In this document: positions 1-14,994 of the stretch, one piece after another
Layout of the letters: each line of letters starts with the position of its first letter
Position numbering within the stretch: position 1 is the stretch's first letter
NCBI GenBank assembly: GCA_023333565.1
Contig: JAJKFH010003701.1
Location: 372,001-436,000, forward strand
Length of the DNA stretch: 64,000 bases
Direction of reading: 5' to 3'
DNA from: Puffinus mauretanicus
Taxonomy: Eukaryota; Chordata; Aves; Procellariiformes; Procellariidae
Program-made: the position numbers and the translations under genes
The notes under the pieces: model-generated
The model's database searches: none
Seen by the model: the letters and a program-made list of their open reading frames with translations, nothing else
What the model was told of the DNA's origin: nothing

Positions 1-3000
1 ATTGTGTGCATTATGACTGTTTCATAGCATGCTTTGCTCTCACAGTCTTAGTTTTAACTTTCTAAGTTCCCTGTTGCCAAAAGAAACATTAGAGAGACTT
101 GCAGGTACTGTATTACCTGTAGGGAATGGTTTGGAGAACAGTACTGTAAGGCTCTCAGCACAAAGGAGCTATGGTATTATATACAACATGTAATAACATT
201 TTCAATTCTGATGTATAGAAGGTAAAGAATTTTCCAAGTAGCAATGATTAGCAAATTGGAGTATTGCCATTGAACGAGGCAGATTACTCACTCACCTGTG
301 AACTGTTAAGCCCATTTTCTTTCTTTAAAAATCAGTAGGAGACGACCTAGCTTTGTGAGTTGTTATTGTCCCTGAATTATTTATACGATGGACTGCTGGG
401 ACGTTACATATTAATTTTGACTAGCACCTCATAGGATTTAAATCTTTTTATGGTCATCCATTTTGCATAGTTTATGGCTTTGTTCTGCTCATTCTGAAAG
501 TGGAAGACTGTCTTCTTCCAGAGGAAATGTCGCCAGTAGATTGCCTTTTTCTCAAAAGCTAAATAGGGAGGGTCCACTGTAGATTTCAGTTTTCAGGGAA
601 TTGATTATGAATATTTTTAAGGTGCAAGACAAAAACAATGAATGCTGTTCAAGAATCACTTGGGAAACTTCAGAATCACCCATGCCAACACTTTGTGTTA
701 TTGGTTTGATTGGATAAATATGATATTTTACAGTCTGTTTTTACACATGTTCTATGTCTCTGCAGCTCCAAGAAACTTTTGGTATACAGAATCTAAAATT
801 ACCAAAAAAACCCATATAAAAATATAAAACCAAACAACAACCTAAAACAATATGACACAATGAAGAGGAGGGATGAAAAAGTGATATCCTACAACCCTCC
901 AGTGGCAAGATCGTTCTCTCATAAAAAATTTCCAAGTGATGCAGGGAAAAGTAAAAAGCCCATAGGACCTTGCCAGTCTAGTTGGTATCATAATTCTTTA
1001 TTGTTCCCAAATCAGGAGACTGTCTTTAATCCTGAGCACGCAAACAACAGATGCCAACTAAGCACTTTAGTTTTTTCTAAGCCTTTCCCTTTAGAATGTT
1101 GTTTTCTGCCCATCACCTTGCTGCAAAGGGAAGCAACCTGCTCTGTGCACAGAAGACAATAGATACATCAAAGAAGAGTCTGGGGGAAGAAATCTTTCTG
1201 AACTCTAAAATTAATGATCAGAAGATCTGAATCATAGGATCAACAAAATATGATACAATTCATGCTGAGAAACGTTAATAAATATCAGGTTTTTTCTTGA
1301 GTATAGTGCCCAAAACTTTACTTCATAAGCTTTCCGAACTCCCAGATCATGTTACACAGTCGCTTCCATCTCTGTCTCGTCTTCAAACAAGTAGATTTCC
1401 CTACTGCTGTCTTTGGGAGGCTCTCCATCTTCTCCCAATCTTCTTCTAATCTTCTCTAAATGTCTAGATGAAGTTTAATTAATGGATAATTCAAAGCCAT
1501 TAAATCTTATTCCAGTAATGCTCTTTAAATAGAATAATTCTTCCTCTCTTCCCCTGGTATATATACCCAAATGTATTTATTTTGTTATTTACTATAATAT
1601 TAATGACACATTTGTTACTACCTTTTTTTTAGTAGCATAAATAAACCAACTTTTTAAAGTCCCCTCTGAAAGAATAGGTTCTCTTTTTCCCTAAGCACTT
1701 ATATAACTTATTTTTTATTCTTATTTGAGATGTCCTTTGTGAACAAAATCAACTTGGATTACAGATGATATCCTAAATGAGCTCTTGCCTGCATCTTATT
1801 CAATGGTACTACTGCTTCCCTGTGTCTACCAAAACGCCTTACCTGTTTAATCTTAGAATCCTATTAGGTTCTTTCATGGCTATGTTTCACTGGTAACTCA
1901 CAGTTGTCCTATCATCCATCAATACATCCATATTCCTCTCTTTCTCCATCCCTTTAAAGTGATGGAGCCTTATATAATTTTTAAAAAAATGGTCATTGTA
2001 TAGTTGGTTACCTGCTCCACTTTCAGCTTTCTCTTTTTTTTTTCCTGAATAATGCTCCTGTCCTCCTCAAATTGAACAGAAAAAATGATGCTGGTCTTAA
2101 AACCGAGGGGAAGGAACACAGACAAGGTGGAGGAGGGTGGGTTCATGTAGTGTATTCTCCTGTCAGCCTTTGTAAGTGAATTTGAGGAAAATTAGCACCT
2201 TTATGCCTCCCCTTTGGGATTATGACATTTTTATAAAGTGGATACTATGGGCACAAGATTGCCGTCTGCATACCTGGCATTGTAACGAGAACTGATCCTG
2301 TTCCCGATTTCCCTAGATTTAACAGAAATTACTTCAAGCCCAGAGAGTGCAATTGAATGCCCACATATTCAATTCTTAATTTCAGTCTAATTTTAATCTC
2401 TGGGAGCATAGAAAAATCCTGGGCTGGAAACTGTATTCCAAAATATTTTCTTTCTCATGTTTATTACACAATAACAAGGATCAAAAGTAAATGAGTGATT
2501 TCATAGTTTCAAAATAAAGCTTTCCCACATCCAGGGCCGATGCTAGGAATTCATATTCACAGCAAACATCAAGGATGATTTCTGAGAAAAAGAAATTAAG
2601 CACAAAGTATTTTTTTATTGTGTTTTTGCACACATTCTTAAAGAGGCATCTGTGATGACTTCTCCACAAAAATGTGAAGTGGGCCAATGAGAAAAAATGA
2701 GCAAAATACGGCTTTTATTTTAACATGAAAATTACTTTTAAGTTGAAAAAGAGAAGAAAATTTTTGCTTTCATAATTCTGAAAGAATGAGTAGTAGGAAA
2801 TCATAAGTACCTCTACTAATTTTATAACACAGATTAGGTCCTAATCCAGACTGAAACCAGGAATTACAGGAATTAAAAGGAAGACTATGAAGAAGATCTG
2901 GATCTGAAATTAACATACATTTCTCACACCCACCCCTCCAAATCTCAGAAGAAATTTGGTTGATGATTGGCTCACATTGTGCTTGGATCAGGCTATCGCA

Positions 3001-6000
3001 ATTGTTGAGACCAATTCTTGTTCTGTGTGAGCAAGTTTGCCACTGTGTGCATTTCTGATATTTGCTCTGTTCATTTCTTGAAAGGTTCTGCTTCTCTCAA
3101 GCCCCTGCCTCTTGATTTTAGCACAGGTTGTTCTGATATTCTTGTGTGAATGCAATACACTTGATCTGGTCAGGAATGCAGCAGAAATGATAAAGTTAGA
3201 GAAATGGTTACTCGTGCATTCTAGGAACTTCTTTACTGAGAGGCCTTTTAGCACAGAAGGGGACAGATGTGTCCAGCAATGTGCAGAGAGATAATTCCAT
3301 TATAAAATTTTGATTAATTCAAATTAGAAAGCGAAGGCAAGTGTCTTCAAATTGCTAGCTGGCTTCACATGCGGAAGCGGACGTCTCCGAAGAAAAACCC
3401 GTGTAATGGTGTGCTCCCCAGGTGCCTTCCAGGCACATGAGTAAAGGGGCCAGGCCACTCAGGGGAAGGTGATGGGGCCAGAGTTTCAGTAGTAATTCAC
3501 TCTAATTATGCCCACAGCCAATTGTCTAATTCGCACACATCTACAAATTCTCATAGGAAAGACAAATGTTCTGCTTTTTTTCTAAACAACCTTTTAAACT
3601 ATTTTGACCTTCCATGTTTCTTCCTGGAAATTACCGTAGAGTTCCTATACCCACTTTGTAATTTCTGCATGAACTGTGGTATTTTTTGTGAATACCCTAT
3701 TGTTTAAATTTTCCATCTTCTGTCTATTCTCAATCAATTTAATTTTCACCTTCTGAGAGGGAATTCTGTTATGTCTTGACCTGCTAATTTAAAAGTCTTC
3801 CCTCTCATCCTTCAGGCTGTTGTCATGTCTCTCTATAGGCTTCTTTTTCATAACCTAAGGTCATTGACTCTTAAGGCTACCACTGTAAAACTAGGCTTCC
3901 AGCTCTTGAATCATTCTTGCAGCTCTTCCCTCAAATTTTCCTTGGCAGCTCTTCCTGCCAAATTTTCAACATTATTTCAGTGAAGTGAGATTTACTTTTT
4001 ATTTCTTTTTTCCAGTTGCTTTGATAGAATATTTCCATTAAAAGAGCAGAGAAAGCTGCACAGTTATGAAATCTTCAGATCTATTTTTCTGAACTAAAAC
4101 TTTAATTGTTCGCCACCTCTCTCCAGCAGGTAGTGGGGTTTCACTGAATTCCACCCCCCAGCTTCTTGTGTGCCAATGATTTTTCCCATTGTTAACTTTA
4201 GTTCATATATTATACATCTCATCTATAATTTATCATAAAGATCATTCTATTATTTATGACCTGCATGAGGACATGCATGTGCACACATGCATATATGGGA
4301 TACTTTCTTACATAAAACTAAAGATTAATGTATAAATATTTAACTGAGGTTATAGTCTAAGCAAATATCGCTCCTAAAATTTTTGGAATATACTTTTTTT
4401 CGGTAACTCTAATATGTACCACAGGATACAGTCTGGTAAGAAACAGGTGATACCTCTCCACAGAATATTATTTTAAATGTGAGGAAGAATTAAGGTAATT
4501 TAAAATTTTATCATCTTATTAAAGGTATGTTCTACTTCTGTGTATTCCAATTTCTTCTTCAAAGCTTATTGTCTTTTAAGAGCTAGTATTGGCCTTAAAC
4601 ATAAGTCATATTTTAAAAAAAGACAGTATTTTTTATAATTAAGCACTGGAGACTATTTCAATTCTATACACTATGTGCTATGTGCAGTCTTAAGCTGGGA
4701 CTAGAATACAGTGAGATGACCAGGACTGTCCTGAACAATCATATTGTCTTTCGTTTAAGCGGTGTCTGTTATTCAGAAGACAAGCTATCAAACAAGCTTT
4801 AAAATATGCACTCTTCAGTCAGTCAGCCTTCCCATACAAAGTAAAACTCTGTGAGAATTTTGTCTGAATAAGAGGAGAGAGAAGCCTGGGTCTTACAGAA
4901 AATATTTGTTATTCATCACTGAAAAAATCTCAGTTTCCCAAGGTACAGTGTAGCAAGGGTTTACCAATTAACTATAGCAAATACTCTTTCAAAACACAGA
5001 ATCAGCATTTAACTACACATTCTCAGACCCTGGGCAGCCTAAAATAGCAATCTTTCCTTCTCATATTAAAAGACCTATATGAACTTTAGCAATCAGAAAT
5101 TATTGGGTACCTGCTATTTCTGTCACCCAAGTATGGTGAATGCTGGTTAAACAAAGGTTTATTGTGCCACCAATACTTGAGGGTTGCTGATGCAGAAAAA
5201 GCAGCGTATGAGCTAAAAGACAATGCTATGCTGAAGTCTTGCATTTTAACATATTAGGTCCCTAGAAAAAATAAGTGCAGGTTATGTTTTAAAAGGCGTT
5301 AATCGCATAGCTTGCCTCTGAATGTTCAGGTGTTTGCAGCTTCTATTTAAATGGGAAATTATTCTAGCAAAAGTTAGCTAAAAACATCTCAGAAATTAAG
5401 TGAGAAAGAGTAGCTTTTAATTTAACTTTTTTTTTAAGGTATGAAGAAATTAATTAGTGAATAGCTGTTACCTTTGGTAATGTCACTTTCCCCATCCCTG
5501 TTTTTTTTGATGGCTGCATCCGCATAGTAGAATTTAAAAGTACTTTTTATAGAGACCAGGCAGGCTTGCAGTACAGAGTCCTAGCCACCTAAGTGAAATC
5601 AGATCTCTCCCTTGGCACCTATCATCTCATGGGTATACTCTGCAGACTATGCCACAGAAGAAGAGCTAGCCAGGTAATAGGAAAAAAGCGTAGGAGAGTT
5701 TCAGCTTTAATATCTCATTTTGAAAGATTAGGTCAAAGCAAGTCAATGTAACAGGTTGGTCACACAATCAGATCACATCCATCCATTTACAATTAATTAT
5801 TCAAGCCTTTCTTTGTGCTCTTGTCAATTTGAACAGAAGAGCTGTCAGCTGTTGAGTCTCTATTGAAGACCAGCCTTAGATCGTTATTATTGAACTGCTC
5901 CTTACTACACTCTGGGGCCAATGCTACTGTCAGAAAGAAAAAGAAATGAAATATGGTATATTGACTTTTGGATATTTTGGATATTATTTATTTATTTTTT

Positions 6001-6949
6001 CTCCTATCTGTGTTCTTTGCTCTGCAATGTGCTGTGCTCTGTGCAATGTTCCCTTTGCTCCAGGAAGAATGTAAAGTCAACAAGGCTCAATTTACAGGGA
6101 TTGCATATATGTTCCACCTTTTTAATGAAAATGCTCTAGGGAGGGAGATACTGTGTCTCGACTGTGGACGTGGTGTTGAATGCAAATGCTAGGGTCAGTG
6201 ATACAAACTCTTGGGGCTCTGCCTAAGAGAATTTGAGTGAAGAAAAATTGGCTTTCTCCTGGGAGATAAAGACTGTGCACTATGAAAGCAATAATGTTGA
6301 CCAAATAACAGTTGCTCAAGAGATTGAACCAACGCAGAATTTGCTTAAAATAAATGTCATACAGCTGTCAGGTTTTGCTACATTAATTTTCTTTTTATAA
6401 GATTCATTTATGGCTGTTCACATCCCTAAGCCATTGGCTGCATAAAAGAGTATACCCAGATTGAAGTTGAATATCAAGAAAAGAATAGAAAAATAGTTTT
6501 AGTTCAGAGCTTTTTCTTCACTACTTTTTTGCTGCCTGGTTTTGAAAAATAAGAATAATTATTTTTAAATGTTCTTATCTACATGACACTAGCATTTTTT
6601 GAATGCTCACGTAAAATGTCAAGTCCCCAAAACTGCGCTGTCTTTTCTCAGGAAAAAGAAGTACATTGAAGTAAATTGGGTGAATATCCTTTCATTAGAT
6701 GAATTTGTCAAAAAAAGAGTACTTTTAGACCTTATGCATTTAAAGCACCGTGTACAGAGTGTCACATCTCTTTTCAGGCAACTGTCACGCGCAAGTAAGA
6801 ACAACAGACCACTGGTACGACTTTAAATCCCTTTTAAGCCAAGTTCTAATGGCTTAAATGAGACACACATATATGGTTCACAGGTTTCATAATGTTCCTC
6901 TGCTTAAAGGTGTATTTTATCCCCATGTGCTAATCCTTTAAACACAAAT

Positions 6950-7170
6950 TCCATGCGTGCAGTTGGCCGTTGTTGTTCTACATCTACAGTTGTGCAAGGG
7001 GTCACGGATGGGTCTGACTTACCCTGTGTACGCTACAACAGTTGTACTACACTGACCATCGGCGCAAAGCGGACACTTTAGATTCTGCACACCTTGGATG
7101 GACTGAATGTGCTGTACATGCGTAGGCATTTCTGTCAAGTCAATCCTGTTTAGACAACTTTATGCCGCTT
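6950..7170. other. CpG-enriched patch inside AT-rich intron
   Basis: Nine CpG dinucleotides fall between 6956 and 7167, while the surrounding intron is largely CpG-depleted. No open frame or recognised repeat explains it. It could be an unmethylated regulatory element or a younger unrecognised insertion. The composition is seen directly; any function is inference. Confidence 0.4.
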
Positions 7171-7989
7171 GCATTTTCTGGCAATGCAAGAAATGTCAAT
7201 TATATAGATCTTCATGTATAAATGTTATTAGCATGGTCAAGGCCTGTGCTGTCATATGATGCTGACAAGCAAGGTCACTCTGTGACTCAACATGTTCTTT
7301 AATGGCCTGTGGAGATAAAGAAAGAGAGAATGACTGCTCAGGAAGACTGCTTAGGGTCCAGGCAATGCTGGTCCCTGTCTGCTTTGACATTTTTATTTTG
7401 CTGGTTTTTTTTTTAATCTAATACTATGCTTCTTCAAAAATAAATTTTAAAAGTGGAAAAAAGCCTAAAGTCTAATATTTAGAATATGAGTTTGCAGTAG
7501 TTTGTTCTAAAACACCTCTGTTTACTTAACATTCATCATTTAAAAGATGATAGAAGAAAACACATTATAGTGGCTCTCATTGCTTAATAAATAGTGCCAT
7601 GCAACCCTAAAATAGAGCTGTAAGGGTTAACAAAATAGATGCTTTTCATCATTTGTAGACCTAATTGTATCTTTAAGTACAGGAAAAGCTCAGGAAGGGC
7701 AGAAGAATGTTTAACATAGGCTTGCCTGCAACATTAGTCTGGCAAAAGTCTATATATTCAAAATAATTTATTCTGAGGTCTTCATACAGAATGAGCAACA
7801 GTGCAAACAAAACAGGTGTGGTTGTGAACACTCTGACAACTGAAATAGTAGAATAGTAGTAACATTTAGCTCAGGCACAGAGCTTTACATATTCAAACTG
7901 TGTCCTTGTTATGTACCTACACAAAGGGTTGAATAGTATCTGGCAAGTCTTCAGACATAGCATGTAAAATGAGGAGTAAGGAAGGATGC

Positions 7990-8120
7990 TTTTATGCTCA
8001 AAGCCCAGGACTGGGACAGAGATTCCCAAATCTGCCACAAACATGCGAGATAAGGTTAGGCAAATCAGTTAGCTTTACTGTGCCTCAATTTCCCAAGCAA
8101 ATAAAAATAGGCAAATGATG
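7990..8120 (+). repeat. Possible ancient MIR-like SINE relic
   Basis: A segment around 8050-8095 resembles the conserved core of amniote MIR-type SINEs and L2/L3 tails: a 'ggttaggcaaatcagttag' block followed by 'gtgcctcaatttccc'. The match is by eye and diverged. The boundaries are guesses, and a chance match in AT-rich DNA remains possible. Confidence 0.35.
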
Positions 8121-11100
8121 AAAATTACCTGAGAAATGTATTTGGGCATATTTGCATAACGTTCCTGATATCTGGACAGGCTTCCAAGTCATGATTTTCT
8201 GAGCCATTCAGAGAAGGCAATAAAAAACCCTAAAATCCTTACATTTATTCTAAAGGAATTATGCTTGTTGTGCTTATAATGATATTTTCTTTTGTGCTGC
8301 CAGTCTAAGGGAAGTAATAGTACAGAATCAAAGTAATCTTTATGAGAGGTCTGGAACTACACATCCTTCCTAGTTTTATCTCACATATCTCTTTGAAATT
8401 AAGTTGGATTGAAATACCCCATAATCTTGAGTTGATGCTCAGCATAAATCACACTGTGAATTTAATCTATGCTGAAAAGTTATATTTACTGAATCCTTTT
8501 TATTGTTAAAAAGTTAGTTTGCCAAAGACGTCAGCAAAAAGCCTAACTTGACAAAGCACAAAAAATAAACAGCTTGATAACTGTATCTACTTATATTATA
8601 ATATAACTCACAAAGTGTTTCTGATTATTGAAATGTTGTAAGAATTATAAAACTCTGTAACCCACAAAAAGCGAGGTCTGCATGTGTGCTATGCTAAATC
8701 CCCATATGCTGATGCAATACAGTCTGCAATCAGATTCTCAGGAATTGCTTGCAGTTATTTCAAATTACAATCAGTGTGTGGTATTTTTTCTTCCAGCAAA
8801 GTTGATTATACATGTGACTTACCTTGTATAATACTTAGTTGCTACTTTTCTAATATTCCTTTATGGGGTAATTTCATGGGATCAGGGTCCAGAGGAGTTC
8901 TTTTGTTTCATTATACAGTACGAAACAGTCTTTACATACTTCTGCTCTTACTACTGTCATCCTGATGCTCTTTCTCTTCCGTTTAAAACACTGCCTCATC
9001 AATTGTTCTGATGCTATTCTGTATAGGAACCCAATGAAGTTTCTGTATGTTTCTATACTGAGAAAAATGTGTGTTGAGTCCTAAAAGATGGCACTAGCTT
9101 GTCAGGAGACTATTTTTAAAAAATGGTAAATGCATGAGTGGTAGTCAGAGCTGAAAGAAGTTAAAAACACAAAATGTATGAAATGGAGCTCACCTGTGTT
9201 GTGTGGAAGGATAAACCAGTGATAGAAGTAGGTTCCCATCATATTCCATAGCTGGGTATGTTCAGAGTGGAAATCAGTGTGTATGAGAGAGGGCAAGTTT
9301 CTAGTATGCAGCTAATGGTATGGGAAATTTAAAAAAAAATTTGACTTTTAAAGAGTTGTTGAAAAGTGACTCCATAGATTTAACACTATTGTCTTGTTCG
9401 GAAAGATAGAAATGTATATCATTAATTGCTTTTTTCTTGCTGCTAAAAATTATTCACTGAACACTGGACTCTGTTCCCAGGGGACTGGCCAAGAGTCTCC
9501 AGGGGAAATTATTTAATTTAGCTCTAATTCCTAGTGGAGCTACTTCCTCCCACAGTGAATATTTTGAACATTTTTTATCCAAACAACATAGGTTTACTTT
9601 TTCAAATTGAGCGAGGAAGATAATAACTCCTTCCCAAGTCATTAGCTTAAAACCATACTAACCTGTTTAGGTTTCTCTAATTTTACATTCTCAAAATAAG
9701 TCATTAGGTGAAAATACTACACTAGAATGTACCATATGAGGCTTTGTCTGTTAGTTACTGCATATATCTTAAATAAAAATTCTGAATACTCAGGTGTCTT
9801 GTGAATCTTGGAATAGATTTTTTCATGAAGGGAAGTGGGTGCTGTTCTAAATTTCTCATAAAACTGTTCCTTCAGGTTGAGATGCTTCATTACCTTCACA
9901 GTCACCTGCAGAATAAATGTGGTTAAACATGTGGGGCCACAGAGCTGCAGCTGCCCTAATTAATGTAGCATAATATTGATTATTTGCAGTTAGTCAAAAT
10001 AATTCTCCTGCTGGTGGCATTTGTAATTCTGTGTATGTGAGGCTGTGATTTATTCTGATCATATTGTCTATAACAGTACGTATTCTGCACATACAATGAG
10101 TTCCAAGCTATAAACTATTAAAGTGCACATTTGATGATGGTGACATAAACCAACTGCTGTTCAGGCCAGGAGAGGGAGGTTCTCCCTTTACTTGACAAGT
10201 TTGTGTTTAAATTTACAAGAAGATAGAAGGAGAGATGGGTTATGTTCCTTGATGTTGCAAAGGGTAAAGCATAAGTTTATCTGTGCTAAGCCACTGGTCA
10301 GCTGCAGGCTATTTATTTACTTGGGATGCACCAGCAAAAGCCTGAGAGAAGAAATTTTAATCCTCTAGACAGCTCCGTATATCATGGGCAAAGCCAAATC
10401 CTCTTTAATCAGAGCCCCTAAAACTAGCTAGAGGTTTAAAATTATCTGTTTTCTTTCTAGCTGAAATAAGGAAAGCAGCTTCTACAGCAAAGTGCGCAAG
10501 GACCCAAATCATCTAAAATTGCAGTATTAAAGATTACGGCAGTTTTATTTAATATCCTGGAGGACTGACAGTTAACAACAGCAGGTAGAGAATTGTAGCT
10601 GTTAATGCCTAATATATTCATAAAAGATTAAGAGGGTGAACAATTAAATGTAAACATTATGTGATCAGTCACATTTATACTATACAATCATAAAGTAGTA
10701 ACAATTAACCTAACCTAGTCTGTGTACACAAAAATACAGCTCTTGCAACTATTTATGCTTTAAGAAAAAAAAAAAAGCATGTTTATTCCTCCTTTATAAA
10801 CTTGAATACTGCATACATAATATAAGTGGAATTGGTATGGACCATTGGCATGAAAAACATTTTTGCAGTCTCAGAAACTGGAGAGGGAGCAATAAAATGT
10901 GTTCAGAATTGTGTAATTTGTCTAACAATCTGGTTTTCAGAATGACCGTTATCTTGGTATCCAAACTTATTCAGAAAATGATAGCACTGCACATATAACA
11001 GCACTAATACTCATATGTCTTTCCTTATTCTGTGATTACAGAAACACAAATGAACTAATGTTACAGTTGAATTTAAAGCAGCTAAAACTATGAATACAGA

Positions 11101-11269
11101 TACCACCAGTTTTCAGGACCCGTTTGATTTTTCAGCGTTGCGTTCAGGCCTCATCCTGTCTGAATGTGAACCCAACATGGTACCACAACTCTTGTTCCTA
11201 TGGTAATGCAGTAATTGACTCAGCAGATAATCTCTCTCAGCTCAATTTATAAAAGCAAAACTGGAGCTT

Positions 11270-11396
11270 CATTTCCCTCCCTCCTCCCTCCCCTTTCTGT
11301 CTTTCTCTTTTTTTGCTTTCTTTTTTCTTTTTTCTTTTTTTTCTTTTTTTCTTTCTTTTTTCTTTCTCTTTGTTTCTTTCTCCCTTTCTCTCTCAT
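11270..11396 (+). repeat. Polypyrimidine (C/T) low-complexity tract
   Basis: About 125 bases are almost purely C and T, running from CCCTCC-type units into T-rich CTTTT/CTTTC units. It is a simple repeat in the sense strand of the intron, so the transcript carries a U/C-rich tract of the kind bound by PTB-family proteins. The open frame of F/S/L residues across it is an artefact of the repeat. Confidence 0.8.
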
Positions 11397-14300
11397 TTTA
11401 ATTTTATTCACCTTATGGTTCTATATGCAAGAAATAGGCAGGTTTGTTGTCTTAGCGTAGTAATATTGCATGCAAAACATTAAGGGAAATCTGGAACCTG
11501 TAGCTATGGCAAAATCTCAAGGTATGAGAGACAGTAAACCATTTTGGAATGGAGAAGTAAACATCATGGTATCAAGATTTCACTAAATCCATTTGCTTTA
11601 GAGAGATGCAGAAAGACATGGCTGGTCCCTAATATTCCTTAGAGATATAGGTGCCAAAATAATAGTAATTCTATGTTAACTGTTTTCCTCTTTAAGCTTT
11701 TCTACTTTCAAGGATCAAGTGGAAAATATTTCACAACCTTGCTCCTTTCCTCTCCTGAATTGAACCTCCCACACTTTGGGCAGCTCTGACCGAGGGGCAG
11801 GGTGACCGATCAGGAACAGATTTACTTGCATCCCCTGATTCAGACTGAGCTGCCACTAAAATAGATGTTTCCTGAGGAAGGACCTGACTGAAGTAGAGAA
11901 GGTGAGGGGTTAAAGAGTGGTGGTGTAAGAAAAAAATCTGTCTTAGTTTTGAGTTATCAGTTCTACATAAATTTTGCAAAGTTAAGAATCCATCTGTGTT
12001 ACAACTGGAACCGTGTCAGGCCATAGGATTAGAAATGTTTATAGACGTCCTTAACTCTTTGCAGAGAGATAACCTCGTTTATTTTTTATTGAACTCCATA
12101 ATGTGCCTACATAAAATAGAAAAATACCTCATGTGAGGCTGCTGGCTTGTTTTATAAATTCTCAAATTTAATTCTGGGAAAACAAACAAACAGACAAACA
12201 AAAAACCAGAAGGAAAAGGGAAAACTCTGGCTGCTCTGGAACTGAAGAAAACTTCAGACCCGAAGGCTCAGTCTTATGATAGACATACATCTCTGTGAGC
12301 TTTGAGGAGCCTAGAACAATAGCTCAAATATGGGAGCAGCCTCCTTTGCCCCAGACAACTTCCTACGGCTTTTATGCTTATTTCTTTCCTTGTGTCAGGA
12401 AAAAATGGGAAGATCAAAGACCTTAATTCCTCGTGAGTAGCATCATACTATGGTGACACTTGGGAAGCTTTGCCACTGAATTTTTCTCCCAGAAATCAAG
12501 TCATGCTCATGGTGGCCTCTCCAGTTATCAAAACAAGGACCAGGCCAGGTAATGCAAATACATATTTGGTTCTTCAACAAGTGTGCCTGAAGGGTGAAGG
12601 TGGTAACGCAAGGGAGGGCTAAATTTATTGTAAGAGATTAAGGAAGTTAATTGCCCTTGGGCTGTAGGGCAGTGCTGTGGCTTCCCTCCTGCCCCTGTTC
12701 TCCTGGAAGTCAGCTGCAGGTTGTGTCCCAGACAGGGAGAGGGGCAGTGGGCAACATGTTCCAAAGGTGCAATTTATAGACCTCAGAGCTAAGGGAATAT
12801 GAGGAGCTAAAAAAATCAGTTTTATTCTCTGTAAGGTCTGCTAGCAGGGCCTGTGTGCTTGGCTACATCCCCAGGAGGGAGGCTGTGCTGCTCAGAGGAG
12901 AGTAGTCATGTTTTGACCATCTGCACCACTTACTGTGAGCAACACCCCAGGTGTCTCATGTAGGTTGAGTACATTATGTGAGCGGTGCTTGGAAAAGTGA
13001 AATCCTTACCTCCCTCTTTCCCTGCACCCCTCTCTTTCCTCATCTAATCTTTGGTTTGTGTATCAAAAGCATTCACAGGACTGTGACTTCAGGGCACAGT
13101 TTAAGCATGGCTGCTTCTAGCACATTTTCCATGCCCAGAGCAGCAGATTGTTTTGCTTTGAGAATGATGTTGTAGCAGTGCTATAAAACTGAGTTATAGG
13201 TTACTCTAGCTCTGTGGGGAGGTTTCTCCCCTTGCATGCACAGGTCATGCTAGAAACTTGCTTAGCAGAAGCAATTCTATCCAGTGGAGGTGACAAATAC
13301 AGCTGATAAAAGTTTATTTGTTCTATATTATCATTTGGCACATGATTACAACAGCCATCTGTTCTCTTAATTTCTAGCAACCCAATTTAGACTGCAATAA
13401 CATAATGCCGTTAGATGTGTTTCCAACAAAGTAAAAATCAAATATGATTTTTTAAACCATCTTGAGGATAACATTACCCCTATTTAAAGACTAACAGCAT
13501 ACTGGGGGAAAAAGACATGATAAAAGAATAATTAATGTTACAGTTTTAAAATATTCTAATTTTCGTACAAGAATATTATGCACTAATTCGACAGGAATGT
13601 GTTCACATTTTCTTATGAATTATACATGAGAACAATTTCACATAGGAAACCTAAACAGAATTATTTTAACTTATTACTCAGACCTGTAAAATTTTATTTT
13701 AATCTCTGATATTATACAGTCTAATGGAAAGCATTAAAAACCTTACATAAGAGCAATTTCATAATTGTTAATGTGACCTCTTCTCACTTAGAGAAATGAA
13801 CACACGATTTGCTAATGCAGCTAAACTTTAATGAATTCACTAGGTTATTTAGGGCACTAGTCAGCAGAGAGTAAAATGAGGGGTGTGCTTCTAAAGTGTC
13901 ATGGGATTTGGGGCCCTTAGTTCAGGTTGGTCAAGCCTAGGTACGACCCAGTTTCCTCTCCCTCTTCCCCGTTTGTTCTCTTCAGGTTCTTACTACTTTG
14001 AAATATGTAGCTTCAAAATAAGTGTTTGTAATATCTCAGATGAAAACATAAAGTTTAAATTAATGAATGAAATTTAAGGAAACTCATGTCAATAAAGTAT
14101 GCAAACTGTTCAAACATTGGTGTAATGATGATATGGCTTGGTGAGTTGCGTAGGGAGATTGGATAGTGAGATAAAGAGGTCTGATTTGAACATGTAGTTT
14201 TTCATGCAGCCAACCCTAGTGTCAAGACAGACAGAGAATAGGTTGTATCTACAGAATCAGGGAAATCTATTTTCTAAGTCCATGACTCTGAAAAGGATAT

Positions 14301-14994
14301 CACAATTTTCAATGCATAACTGAAGGTAGTTAGCATTGATAAGAGGACTACTGTAATTCCTTGATGTATAAGTGGAAGGAAAACTTCTATAGAAGAGAGT
14401 GGTGACGTTTTGCATTCACTGTTACCAGAACCATTACTGAACTTATGTGCGTGATCCAAACTTGAAAAAGAACTTCAAAAAGTTGTTAAGGTGTTGGCCA
14501 AAAGCTACAGGAATATTTCAAGATATGAATAATTCACAGTAAATGATTTAGGAAGTTCAATCTGTATAACTAATTAAGGAGAAAGATGGTTTAACAGGTA
14601 ATTTCCTTATGTTCTGTAGGTACTTAAATGGGCAGAAGATTTCTGACTGCAGAGGAAATCTTTAATGAAGGCACAGTAAGATCCAATAGCTGGGGTCAAA
14701 GCCAGATAGACTACAAACGATACACTAACTTTCAAAAGTGAGAATAATTAACCATTGGAATAATTTACCCAGGGGTATCTCATGCTTTCTACTTACAAGA
14801 AATCTTTAATCATGACTAATGTCTTTTTAAAAAAGCTATAGCCAGATATGGACTTGATGCAGGAGTTAATGGATGAAGCATGAAAGGTGAGAATAAATTA
14901 CTCTAACGGTCTTTCTAGTCCTTGGATCTATATGGGTCTTTTTCAGTCTCACAGTAAGGCAAAGTTATGTATTAATGACAGATGGGATGTTGAA

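Noticed and set aside
860..1162. 100-codon plus-strand open frame near the left edge
   Set aside because: No domain, no conserved motif and ordinary intron composition.
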